From Closterium sp. Naga37s-1 (taxonomy: Eukaryota > Streptophyta > Zygnematophyceae > Desmidiales > Closteriaceae): a stretch of DNA of 64,000 bases. Positions 34,226 to 44,559 of this stretch are shown one piece after another. The translations under genes and the position numbers were made by a program. The notes under the pieces are model-generated. The model had not been told where the DNA came from. It did no database searches and saw nothing but the letters and a program-made list of their open reading frames with translations. Position 1 is the stretch's first letter, and each line of letters begins with the position of its first letter. The stretch spans positions 3,329,001 to 3,393,000 of the forward strand of contig CANJKZ010000068.1 in NCBI GenBank assembly GCA_947471745.1, written 5' to 3'.

Positions 34226-34604
34226 CCACATGGGTAAGTAACGCACTTATACGTAGTACTAACCATATGTGTAAGAAATACACCTATACTTAATTTCGAC
34301 CATATAGGTAAAACACACTGATTCTTAGTGCTAATCGTATTAATATGTAACGCACATACTCTTGGTACCAACCATATGGGTAATTAACGGCTTTACTCTT
34401 AGCACCAAACATATGGGTGGATAAAGCATTTACATAAATCCAACCATAGGGGTAAATAACGCACTTATTCTGACACCAACTAGATGAGTAATAACGCACT
34501 TACAGTTGGTACCAACCACATGGGTAAGAAACGTACTTACTCATATTCCTACCATATGGGTAAAGAACGCACATACTCTTTGTGCTAATCATATCGGTAA
34601 GTGA
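34226..34604 (+). repeat. 37-bp satellite array 4, left part
   Basis: About ten diverged units. The array resumes at 36095 across element N1; AGTGA at 34600-34604 is duplicated at 36090-36094. Confidence 0.93.
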
Positions 34605-34694
34605 TGTCAGAATGTGTAGTTTGTCTAGCCTGCAGTGGGGCGTACTCACTATAGAGTACCCCACTGCAGGCTAGACAAACTACACATTCTGACA
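34605..34694. repeat. Palindromic left LTR of N1
   Basis: Arms 34605-34647 and 34654-34694 are reverse complements except for a 2-base bulge, around the loop ACTATA. The right half equals the last 58 bases or so of the right LTR (36032-36089). The left half is an inverted copy of the same end, replacing the normal LTR start. Both outer ends read TGTCAG...CTGACA. Confidence 0.93.
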
Positions 34695-34854
34695 CACCCC
34701 CATAGTCAAAGTGGGGTATGATCAGCACAACAAGCAGCAATTTATAGTTCACAAATATAAGCAAAGCTAGAGGCTATCACAGAGGGCAAGTGAGGAGGAG
34801 GAGGGACTATGAGAGGAGAGGAGGTAGTGGGCGGCAGCTGAAGCTGCTGGCACA

Positions 34855-35080
34855 TGGCGCAACTGGAGCAACTGGCACACGGGCAACTGGAGTAACTGGC
34901 ACACTGGCAACTGGAGCAACTGGCACACGGGCAGCTGGAGTAACTGGCTCCGCGGCTAGACGAGCGGCAGGAGCAACTGAATCTCGGGCGACTGGAGCAA
35001 CGGGCTCATGGGCAACTGGAGCGACGGGCTCACAGGCGACTGGCGCAACGGTCTCACAGGCGACTGGAGTTGCTGGCTTC
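34855..35080. repeat. 24-bp tandem repeat in N1
   Basis: About nine units of 24 bp built on GGCAACTGGAGTAACTGGCA. In the sense of the element it opens a frame of PVAPVA repeats, on the other strand a frame of GATGTRATGV repeats. Neither shows a domain. Confidence 0.85.
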
Positions 35081-35329
35081 ACGGCGGCCACCCCCCTTCA
35101 ACCTCCCCCTTTGTCCCAAAACTCCCGTTCACACCCCCTGCTGCACCCCTAGCTTCACTCCCACGACACCCCCCTAGCACCACTCCTTCGGCTCCCACAT
35201 ACCCACCCCCCTCAGCGGCAGCTGCAGCAGTGGGAGATGGAGGAGGAGGAGTAGGAGGGGACGGTTCACACACCCGCCACCCCCATACCCCCAACGCAGG
35301 GCAGAAACGCGGGCAGCGGCTGGGGCGGC

Positions 35330-35740
35330 GTGTGAGCGGAAGCGGGGCGGCGCGCGGGCCCCCAGGGCGCCTCGACGAGCGACGGGAGGGGGCGACGCGC
35401 GGCCCCCCCAGGGCGCCGCGACGGGCGACGGGAGGGGTGACGCGTGCCCCCCCAGGGTGCCACGACGGGCGATGGGAGGGGCGACGCGCAGCCCCCTAGG
35501 GCGCCGCGACAGACGACGGGAGGGGGGGGCGTCGCGCTGGCCCCCAGGGCGCCGCAACGGGCGACGGGCAGGGCGACGCACAGCCCCCCAGGGCTCCGCG
35601 ACGGGCGACGGGATGGGGGGGCGACGCGCGGGCCCCCAAGGCTCCGTGACGGGCGACGGGCAGGGCAACGCGCGGACCCCTAGGGCGCCGCGACGGGCGA
35701 CGGGCAGGGCAGCGCGCGGCCCCGAGGGCGCCGCATGAGG
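35330..35740. repeat. GC-rich repeat in N1 leader
   Basis: Irregular units around GCCGCGACGGGCGACGGG and CCCCCAGGGCGCC. Long frames on both strands (up to 240 codons) come from the repeat. It sits in the leader position, as do the GC-rich tracts of D1, D2 and D3. Confidence 0.85.
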
Positions 35741-35912
35741 CAGTAAAGCGCCGCGCGCCTCCGGGTGCACGGCGGGCAGAAAACCGCCGCGCGCCCTGAG
35801 CGCGTGGCGGGAAGAAAAAAGCGTCGCGCGCCATGGGGCCCGCGACAGACACGAAAGCAGCGGAAGCTTAGGGTGGGCCCACAGGTTAGGATCGAACAAG
35901 CTCTTAATACCA

Positions 35913-36089
35913 TGTCACAATAGCAGGCAGAACGAGGAGCCATAGCTAGAGTTTAGCTAGCTAGGCAAGAGAAAATAGGCAAAGGAGGGTTTGCACTAGC
36001 AAGCAGGTCGATACATATAGGAAACCCTAAGGGGGCGTACTCACTATAGAGTACCCCACTGCAGGCTAGACAAACTACACATTCTGACA
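35913..36089 (-). repeat. Right (5') LTR of N1
   Basis: 177 bp, TGTCAC...CTGACA. It contains the short inverted repeat TACTC-ACTATA-GAGTA near 36038-36053, the centre around which the left copy is folded. Confidence 0.9.
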
Positions 36090-36842
36090 AGTGACACACT
36101 TTTTCATGGTTCCCACCATATGGGTAAGTAATGTACCTACTCTTAGTACCAACCATAACGGTTTCATGGTTCCCACCCTATGGGTAAATAACGTACCTAC
36201 TCTTAGTACGAACCATAACAGAAACTAACGCACCTGCCCTTAGAACCCATTATATGGGAAAGTAACGCACTTACTCTTGGTACCAACCATTTGGGTAAGT
36301 AACGCACTTACACGTATTACCAACTATATGGGCAAAAAATACAATTACACTTATTTCGAACCATGTGGGTAAAAAGCGCACTTCATCTTAGTGCTAATCA
36401 TATCTGTAAGTAACGCACATATTCTTGGTTCCAACCATATGAGTAACGCACTTACTCCCAGTACCAACTATATAGGTAAGTAACGCACGTACTCTTAGTA
36501 CCAATCATATGGGTAAGTAACGCGCTTACTCTTGTGCATATTATATGGGTTTAACGCGCTTACCAACCATATGAGTAAGTTCGCACTTACCCTTGGTACC
36601 AACCATATGTATAAGTAAGACACTTGCTCTTGGTACCAACCATACGGATACGTAACGCGCTTACTCTTGGTACCAACCACATGGGTAAGTAACGTACTTA
36701 CTTTTGATACAAACCATATGGAAAAGTAACGCACTTACTCTTGGTACCAACCATATCGGTAAGTAACGCATTTACTTTTGGTACCAACCATAATTGTAAT
36801 TAGAGCAATATCTCTTGACACCAACCAAATGAATAAGTAACA
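36090..36842 (+). repeat. 37-bp satellite array 4, right part
   Basis: About 20 diverged units, including a local duplication of some 58 bases (36105-36220) and an interrupted stretch near 36535-36570. It begins with the AGTGA target copy of N1 and ends where the G1 sequence starts. Confidence 0.93.
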
Positions 36843-37567
36843 TGTCGGAAACGCACCCACTTCTTCTTGAGTGTATCTCTCTCTTGCTTGTCCCTTCTCA
36901 CTTCTCATTCCCCTCAATAGTATTTTGTTCCCTTCTCTCTCTGGTACTTACACCTTCTCTCACCGCCTATCTTTGTTTGCTGTCTGTACCCCTTTTGCTG
37001 TCTCTCGCTCTCCCCCTTAGTGTCCAACATAACCCTTCTCTTTCCCTTTTGATAAGCTCTCGGCTCCTCCACATTTCTTTCGTCCTAGAGATTCGCTACT
37101 ATAACCATTGCTCGTCATATCTCCTTAACGTCACACCTTGCTCAAGTTTTCAGCACTCGTATAGAATGGAAACGTACAAGTATTACAGATCCTACCCAGG
37201 AGTCCACCTAATCTACCAGCAATTCCTTCCTCAAAGCACCCGTCCCGTCAATCACTAGCTTAAACGTTGTACAGCTAAGGCTGCCCATGACAAGGCTTAC
37301 ATCCATGCTGCCCTTTCCCCTCTTTCTCAGCCTAATGATACTCTGCCTCCAGCTGGCACTGTGTAGATCCAGCTAGCTTCTTGGGATGGCCTTGCATACA
37401 TAGGGAAACAAACAAGCATGTACGCAAACACCCATCCAATCTGCTCCTGCCTCCCCCACACCTCCCACTACCGCTGCCGAGTGCCGCGGTGCCTACTCCC
37501 AACACATCCATGCTGACATAAGTACCGCCTTCTTGCCTCTTCACCATCCCAACCCTTTGCTTCCGCA
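36843..37567 (-). repeat. LTR-like 3' end of gypsy G1
   Basis: The block 37055-37567 matches 14843-15350 in reverse complement. The left end begins TGTCGGAAACGC beside satellite, the likely terminal edge. The inner boundary is not settled. No gene is seen; the frames are short. Confidence 0.6.
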
Positions 37568-38290
37568 GACGTCAACACGCGAGAAGAGAACAGGAGGAAG
37601 GAGGAAGTGCGAAGGAGAGAGGGAGAGAGGTCGCAGCAGGAAGCGTCCAACCTTTCTGCTGTTTCTGCTCCTCCCGCAGTTGACTCAGCATCTGATCCAG
37701 AGTCTCAGGACCCTTCAAAGGCTCCTGCTGCTTCTAGAGGGCTCACCACCCCGTTGCTGCATCAGCCTGAGGCATCAGCATCAACAATAGGGGCAGAGGC
37801 AGGAGGAGGAGGAGCACGAGTAGGAGGGGGAGGAGGGGGAGGGGGAAGTTGAGGCTCGGTGCAGGGGTCAGCAGTGCGCACTAAGAGCCTGGTGGAGGAC
37901 ACTTTGGAGCCCCGCTCGAGGTGTTCGTGGGGCTTTGTGAATGTGAGAGACGTGTTGCCAGCCCTCTCAGGAGTCACTTCAAGCGCAGTGCGCACCAACA
38001 GCCTGATGGAGGAGCTGCACTTTGGAGCCCCGATGGAGGTGAGTTGGGGTGATTATGGGACTTTTGTGAATGTGAAATGTGCTTTGCCGGTTGTTCTCAG
38101 CAGCAGTCACTTCAAGTGCAGTGCGCACCAAGAGACAAATGGAGGAGTTGCACTTTCAAGCCCCGCTGGAGGTGAGCTGGTTGAGATGTGTGAGGGAGAT
38201 AATTTGAGAAGATACGGGGACTGGGTAGCGGAGTCACGCGCTGCAGTGCGCACAAAGAGGCAGATGGTGGAGCTGCACTTTGGAGCACCG
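37568..38290 (-). repeat. Imperfect 115-133-bp repeats between integrase and LTR of G1
   Basis: Four related segments, each with GCAGTGCGCAC, then an AAGAG..TGGTGGAG motif and a CACTTTGGAGCCCCG..GGAGGT motif, begin near 37872, 37987, 38120 and 38244. Left of them, 37790-37855 is a run of GGAGGAGG and GGGGGAGGGGG on the plus strand. No protein domain is recognisable. Confidence 0.7.
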
Positions 38291-39200
38291 CTGGAGGTAA
38301 GTTAATCTGCTTGCTGATTGGATGGATGATCTGTACCGACTAGCTGCCTCCCTTACCGGCTGCTCAACGCCCCTCAGATCCCTGTTGCTCTGTTCGGTAC
38401 CCTCGTGGGTGCGTGCCGTGATTTTGGGCGCTGCCAGCTTTTTGTCCCGTTCCCCCTTGTTCGCCTCCCCATACACTCGTAATCCCTTCTTCATTGGCTG
38501 CACCAGTCGCTCAGCCAGGCCGTCGCTCTGTGGGTGATACCTGGAGGTGGTACGGTGCTGGATCCCGTTGGAAGCTACCAGCTCCTCGAACTCCCCTTGG
38601 AACTCAGTTCCTTGATCGGTGAGCACCTCTCCACGGGCGCCAAATCTCATCAGCACTATTTCCTCAAAAGCCTCTGCTACTGCTGCTGCTGTATTTGCCA
38701 CCAGCGGTCTCACCTCCACCCACTTGCTCACGTGCCCTATCATTAGCACAATGTACCTCCTGCCCCTTCGTGATACGGGCAGCTCCCATGCTATGTCTAA
38801 TGACCAGCGATACCCCACCTCCACAATGTCCAACGGCTGCAGCTCCTGCCTTTTCAGCAAGGTTGCCTTGTTTCGGCAGCACAGGTCGCACTTCTCCGTT
38901 CTTTCAATTCCCTTCGCATCCCTGTCCACCACCATCCTGTCTGCAACAAGTGCTGAGTGCACAGGGGCCCGTGAAAACCTAGCTTATTATGCACCTCTTT
39001 GATAATACCTTGCCTGCCGGTGCTGGCACCCTCTTCCATCCATCCTTTGTCTGCAGATGCACCTGACCCTGAAACCACCTGTAGTGCTGTCCCGCGCTCT
39101 TGCCCTTGCACCTGCCCCCCCGTCGTCTGCAGTCTCTCATTTGATCCAAGCGATGGTCGCTGCATCTTGCCAAACGTCTGCCGCCCCTCTCTGTTGTTCC
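38290..39200 (-). pseudogene. Integrase region of gypsy G1
   Basis: The minus strand carries CDLCCRNKATLLKRQELQPL (end of the HHCC zinc domain), SLDIAWELPVSRRGRRYIVL with the first core Asp, VSKWVEVRPLVANTAAAVAE, and VLTDQGTEFQGEFEELVASN with the second core Asp. HRTTSRYHPQSDGLAERLVQ, with the catalytic Glu, follows. This is the standard Ty3/gypsy core, with the DQGTEF and YHPQSDG signatures. Upstream (38980-39200) are zinc-domain and linker remnants. Broken. Confidence 0.9.
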
Positions 39201-39279
39201 CCTCCTGCCCCCCGTTCGCTAACCATTGTTGTCAGTGCTGCTGATGGTGGCTCCTGTTCTGATCAGGGCTCCCTCCTGT

Positions 39280-40480
39280 CATGAGGTGGATTCCTGGAAA
39301 GTCCATCCACGTGCTGCATGATTTTGTCTGGCCTGTGCTTCACCATGAAGTCGTATTCTTGCAGCTACATAGTTCACCGCGCGTTCCTGCATGTCAGCGT
39401 CTGATTGTGCATTAACCAATGCAAAGGCTGGTGGTATCACCAGGTGAAGTGACACCCTTGCAGATACACCCTGAAGTGTCCCACTTCCCAGACTGCCGCC
39501 AGCCCTTTCCATCGTAAACGAGTAGTTGGCCTCCGCTGGGCTGCAGGTTCTCCTCTCCCTTCTCCATCTGACTCAGCATTGCACCCATCCCTATCGTGCT
39601 CCAGTCTGTGTACAGCACAAATGGTACTTTTTTGTCTGGCAATTTCAGCACTGCTCCAGATTTCACTGCCTCCATGAATCCTTGTAAGGCCTTCTCATGT
39701 GGCTCCTCCTACTGCCACTTCTGCTCTTCCCTCAGCAGCTTGTCCAGCAGCGCCGCTTTCTTGCTGAAATCCGCTATGAACTTTCTGTACTAGTTAAAAA
39801 TTCCCAACAAAGCCCTCAAACTGTGTCCTTCAGTCGCTCCACCTTGTCCAGCACCTCTACTTTTGCCTTCTGGATAGTGAGCTCCCTCCCGCCAACTCAA
39901 AGCTGATAGGCGACACTGCCGCGGCCGAAACAGCATTTTCTTGGATGGCACGTCAAGCCAGCTGCCTCTATTGCCATCAGCGTTGCCTCTACGTCCCTTA
40001 TGTATGTCTCCGTGTCCGGACAAAAGATGATCACGTCATCAATGTAGCAGGCCGCTCCCTTTACCTCCCTCAGCACAGCATCCATCACCCGCGGAAACAC
40101 TGCCGATGCGTTCCGCAATCCGAATGGCATGAAATTCCATTCGTAGAGCCCGTCAGGCCCGTTGAAGGCCGTCTTCTTCTTGTCCTCCTCCGCTATGGGT
40201 ATCTGATTGAAGCCTTGACACAGATCTAGCATAGAGAAGACCCAGCTGAACAGCAGTTGATTAAATATTTCCTCGGCCTTGTATCTATCCAGTATCGATC
40301 TGTCGCTGTACATTGTTTAGCCTACTGTAGTCGTGCACATCATACGGGACAGTACGGTGCCCGTCAGATCTGTCCTTGCTGCTACAACTGTGGCTGCCGC
40401 ATAGTTTGAAGCGGATCTCCGGATCAGTCCTCCTGCCAGTAGCTCCTGACAGTTCTCAGTATAGATGCTTATGTCCTGAG
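39280..40480 (-). pseudogene. RT and RNase H region of gypsy G1
   Basis: The minus strand carries FSMLDLCQGFNQIPIAEEDK, TAFNGPDGLYEWNFMPFGLR, NASAVFPRVMDAVLREVKGA and CYIDDVIIFCPD (the YIDD active site) between 39900 and 40320. RNase H follows (VPFVLYTDWSTIGMGAMLSQ) near 39590-39680. The order is that of Ty3/gypsy Pol. The region is fossil with several breaks. Confidence 0.9.
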
Positions 40481-40499
40481 GACTTTTTCTCCTCCTCCT

Positions 40500-42130
40500 C
40501 TGGCATACCGGCACTTCGCTGGTCAGTGGCAGGTGCACGGTGCTAGTCACGCACTTCCCGAGTTGCTGTAGTGTGTGTGCAATTCTGCCGCATGTTGCCT
40601 TAGCACTGCTTCAAGCCGCAAAGCCGACTCCCCCTGCATCACTTCTCCAATGTCCCTCTGCGTGCCGGGGCCTTCCGGCAACACCACCTCCTCTATCCTT
40701 CTGTGTCCTTCTCCTGCACTTTCCTCTCCTACTACTCTCGTTCTACACTCACTTCTGGTGCCCCCACCTCCTCTACCGCCGGCTGCTCTTCCCTTCCTTC
40801 CCCTGCGCCTGCCAAGCTCGCCATGTATGCCCTACCGGGGCCCAAGAAAACCTCATCTGGGTCTGGTATCCACCTCTCTGTTGGGTCCTCCTCCTGCTCG
40901 GTGTCCCAGTCCGTTCCTGGTTCTCCCTTGCACTCCTCTTCTTCCTCCTCCTCCTGATCTGGATACTAGCTCGTGATCCCATGGAGGTTGCTCAGCCTTT
41001 CTCTTCGATTCTCCTGCGGCACCCCCTTCTTCCTCATCTCCCACGCCTCCTCTTCGAGGTGTTCTAGTAGAATCTTTGCCTCCTCTTCCTTGATCTCATC
41101 CTCCCCAGTCTTGGGGTCTGCCCTTGCAGCGTGGTCTCTTCTCCCTCCAGCCTATTCTTCTCCAGATGCCGGTCCATGGTGCTTACTAGTCAGTACAGGC
41201 CGTTCAGATTCATCGCCCTTCCCAGCGCCTTCCTCTTTTGCAGCTCTGTCACTTTTACACTGGCCGTTGCTCCTGCCATGAACCCCATTGCCAAATCGCG
41301 CTCCTCCCACACTCTCTTCAGGTGATCGAACACCATTCCTAGGCCCTCCACTCCTTCATCCTGAAGCAGCTTGCCTTCTCATAGGCTGCCAGGGTCGGCC
41401 GTGCCTGCAGCGGATTTCCCATCTTGTTGTAGGAAACTGCGTCTCGTGGTCTGGGTGGCGCACGGGTGCAGACAGCTGTGCCGGTTCCAAGATGTCTGAC
41501 ACTAGGCGGGGACGTGGCCGCTTAGTGACAGTCTCTGGCTCCACGTTTGGCCAGTACCTGCAGGTGCGATGCGTCCTGCTTCCATTCTGTGCCGCGGCCT
41601 AGGATACTCCTGCCCCCAGCTCTCCCATTATCTCTTCCTCCGCTTGTTTGACCTCCTCCCTTCCATCATCCCTCGTGTCATGTTATCCACGATGTAGGCC
41701 ACCTCTCACTGTTTTTGCTTGATGAAATTTAGATCCTATTTAGCTCCCTAAACAATCCGCTTCTTGGATCATTCATCCCTCTACCATCCACTGCCCTCGA
41801 CATCTCCTAGCACTCCCACCCTGCAATGACGAGATCAATGTGGCCCTAGTGGGTCAGCGCACCTCCCTGACGTCATCCACCCGATGACAGATCCATTCCG
41901 CTCCTCGATCCACGGCTCCGTCATATAGCTGGGAGAGGTACCTCTCTTTTAGCTTCTTTAGGTGATGCCACGACATAAGACCGACTGCCTCATCATTGTC
42001 CACGTAGATATAATCTTCTACTTTCAGCCCTGCCTTTCAACTGTCGCCAACCCGGTGCTGATGCCTCCAAACAATTCCAGGAGCACTCGACTGTCCAAGT
42101 GTAGCTTTTTAAAATTCCCACTTTCTCCCC
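40500..42130 (-). other. Unresolved G1 interior between protease and RT
   Basis: This 1.6-kb stretch lies between protease and RT remnants of G1, longer than usual for that interval. On the minus strand it gives charged Arg/Glu/Gly-rich segments near 40770-41050 but no domain I can name. On the plus strand it is Pro/Ser/Leu-rich, as expected for a shadow. I see no satellite, LTR or other known repeat of this window in it. It may be diverged gag-pol sequence or an unrecognised insertion. Confidence 0.45.
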
Positions 42131-42134
42131 ACTG

Positions 42135-42470
42135 CTACCAATGCCAGTCTCGGTATCGCCTCTTCTCCTCCAACTGCTCCCAGTTTATCATCCCTAGCTC
42201 TTCTTCCACCGTCTTGACATCCACCTGATATGCTTCCCGTGGCTCATGCCGAATAAACCGCACTGGCAGTTCCGCCAGCGGTCCATTATACTCCCAGTAG
42301 ATCACACAGTACAACAACTTTTCCTCCCACATGCAGATGGTCGCGCCGATGCTGTAGAGGAATTGTATTCCCAGCAGCAAATCGTAATCCTCCGACGGCG
42401 AGATTCCGCACTGCAGCTTCTTTGAAGACTCCTCTTGACTCCCCTGCCTTATCATAATTTCCACCGTGGC
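42135..42470 (-). pseudogene. Protease-like region of gypsy G1
   Basis: The minus strand has SEDYDLLLGIQFLYSIGATI, similar to the D-x-L-L-G-x-x-F-L block near the end of gypsy proteases, followed by EKLLYCVIY and a tail with EELGMINWEQLEEKRRYRDW. An upstream stretch to about 42700 may hold the rest. The call rests mainly on this block and on position. Confidence 0.6.
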
Positions 42471-43079
42471 CCGTGTTTTAGGGATTCACTTGGTGCCACC
42501 TCCTTCCACTGTCATAAGCAACAGACTCTCCGCTATCTGCTGTTCTGGCCTGTCCAACTGCAGTTGCTCAGCTAGTCGCCTTCCGATCAACACAGGGTGC
42601 GCCGGCAAGCCTCCCACCGTATTGATGATTGCTTGCTTCACCGGCAAGCTGCCCACCGTGATGTACCCCTATTCAGCGACCAGCACTGTCGAGGCGCACC
42701 CAAGCCGTTCCAGTGGGTGACGTCGAGGTGATTTCTCTTCTCGCTCCGCTTCCGCCCTTCGTCTTGGTTCATGCTTCTGTCGCTCCTCCACCCGCTGCCT
42801 CAAGCACCTTTCCATTGGCCTCAAGCCCAGCTCTTCCCTGTCCCTCACCGGCCTTGCCATCAAACAAAATTCCTGCTCACTTCCTTCCTCTTTCTCCTCT
42901 TCCCGCGCCACCATGGCTGCCCTCCTCTCACCTCCCCTTTCTCGTCCTTCCAACTACGCAGACAGCCTTTCAATCTCTGCCCGCATCTCGACCATTTTTC
43001 CTCTCTCCCTGGAGTCCCTTTTTCGCGCTCTATGTGTCCCTTCTTTCCGCACTTCTCGCATATTGGAGCCTCTGGGCAG

Positions 43080-43615
43080 TCCCGCCTCAGATAGTTTTCC
43101 TTACCACAGATAGAACATGCTAGCGGATTTCAGCAATCTTGCCGCAGATGACCAGCCTTCCCGCAGTTATGGCACTTCCTCGCGTCTGCTGGTCCTCTTG
43201 GCGGTCGCTTATGCTCCACTGGGGTGGCGCTCCATGCTGGCCTCCACCTGTCCGCGGGCCGTTCTCCTGTCTGCTCCACTTCAAACAGGCTCCTTCCGGT
43301 CTCCACCCTCTTCGCCGCCTCGTATGCTTCTTTCAGTGTTGCGCGTGCCCCCAAATCGAAGATCTTTACCTATACGTCCCGCTGCAGCCCATAGTTCAAG
43401 CCGTTCAGAAATTTGCTGACCAGACGCCCCTGGTTGAGCGTTCATATCTTCCCCGAGTTCCACAAATCACCCGTAGTACGCCAGGAGTGACTCCCCTTGC
43501 CTCCATCTAAAATCTCGAAACTTCACGACCCGCTTTGGAGTCTGCAGCGGAAACTGGTCACGGAGCATCTCCAAAAACGCTTGGTGGGATCTCTCTCCCC
43601 TGGCCTTCTCCTCGC
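43080..43615 (-). pseudogene. gag end of gypsy G1
   Basis: The minus strand has LKEAYEAAKRVETGRSLFEV, then CHNCGKAGHLRQDC, a perfect CX2CX4HX4C knuckle near 43140-43180. A second Cys/His-containing stretch follows on the left. Upstream, near 43510-43600, is an FRDFRWRQGE-type Gag segment. The sequence then passes into LTR B at about 43620. Broken. Confidence 0.82.
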
Positions 43616-43619
43616 CGCC

Positions 43620-43984
43620 CATGCCAGCAGAACTCGACGCGCCAAGCAGGTGACCTGGTCGACCCAGTCGGCCACCCAGTGCGGTCGACGGCCTCCCTCA
43701 TCGACCACAGCACCCGTCGGGACCACCCTGGTCGACGGACCCCTCCGTCGACCTGCACGATCTGCTGCTGCCTTCGAGCTCACTCCATTGAAGGCTCCTC
43801 AACGACCCGCGCAGGTCGACGGACTGCTTCGTCAACGGCGGTATTGCAGTGGCCGCCTGCAAGTCGACAACCCAGTCGACCAGCACACGTCAAGCTCTAC
43901 AATCGGCCGCACCACCCGCGCGCCCGACCAGGAAGTCATCGTCGCCCAAGCGAGGGCGGAACCAACAACCCACTCGCGTCAACA
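43620..43984 (-). mobile_element. LTR B fragment
   Basis: Matches the last part of 4277-5243, with several GTCGAC sites and the ending GCGTCAACA. Only about 365 bp remain, between gypsy gag and satellite. Confidence 0.75.
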
Positions 43985-44559
43985 ATATGAAGGGTACCAA
44001 AGCCAAGTGCGTTATTTACCCATATGGTTGGTACTAAGATTAACTGCGGTACTTACCGATATGGTTGGTACCAAGCGTAAGTGCGTTATTTGCGGATATG
44101 GTTGGTACCAAGAGTAAGCGCGTTACTTAGGCATATGGTAGGTACCAAATGTAACTGCGTTACTTATGAATATGATCAGCACTAAAAGTAAGTGCGTTCC
44201 TTACCCATATGGTTAGAATTAAGAATATGTGCGTTTCATACCCATATGGTTAGTACTAGATGCAAGCCCGTTACTTAACTATAGGAGTAAGGGTGTGACT
44301 TACTCATATGGTGGGAATCAAGAATCTGTTAGTTAGTTACCCATATGGTGGGTACCAAGGGCAAGTGCGTAACTTACTGATATGGTTGGTACTAAGAATA
44401 AGTGCGTCACTTACCCATATGGAGAGTACCAAGGGCAAGTGCGTTATTTGCCCATATGGTTGGTACTAACAGTAAGTTCGTTACTTACCGATATAGTTGG
44501 TACCAAACATTAGTGCGATACTAACTGATATGGTTGGTACCAAGAGTGAGCGAGTTACT
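43985..44559 (-). repeat. 37-bp satellite array 5, reverse orientation
   Basis: About 15 units in the sense opposite to arrays 1, 3 and 4 (CATATGGTTGGTACCAAGAG). They are diverged, and the array ends directly at the LTR A end. Confidence 0.94.

Larger units (their letters stand above)
34605..36089 (-). mobile_element. Non-autonomous copia-like element N1 with foldback LTR
   Basis: A 1485-bp insertion in satellite, flanked by a perfect AGTGA duplication. The right LTR (35913-36089, 177 bp) starts TGTCACAATAG and ends ATTCTGACA. The left terminal repeat (34605-34694) is a near-perfect palindrome made from the end of that LTR. A D-family polypurine tract (CTATGGGGGTG sense, 34695-34705) and the primer site TGGTATTAAGAGC (35900-35912) place N1 with the D copia family. 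The interior is repeats only; no Gag or Pol domain is seen, so it would depend on proteins of a relative. By size it resembles a TRIM or small LARD. Confidence 0.93.
36843..43615 (-). mobile_element. Ty3/gypsy element G1, degenerate
   Basis: The minus strand shows gag (43080-43615), protease (about 42135-42470), RT and RNase H (39280-40480) and integrase (38290-39200), then a repeat-rich tail and LTR-like sequence (36843-37567). RT before integrase marks it as gypsy, unlike the copia elements around it. It ends at an LTR B piece, so the 5' LTR is missing. It is broken in many places and old. It shares LTR-like sequence with G2 (14843-15350). Confidence 0.85.

Noticed and set aside
35174-35899. 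241-codon frame in N1
   Set aside because: The GC-rich repeat leaves several frames open on both strands, and no domain or start context is seen.
36843-37567. Host gene on the plus strand near 36842-37258 (138 codons)
   Set aside because: The same sequence occurs reversed at 14843-15350 next to gypsy gag, so it is repeat sequence. The Leu/Ser-rich translation has no domain.
37790-37860. Purine-rich run as polypurine tract of G1
   Set aside because: The purines are on the plus strand, whereas G1 reads on the minus strand, and the run is not next to an LTR start.
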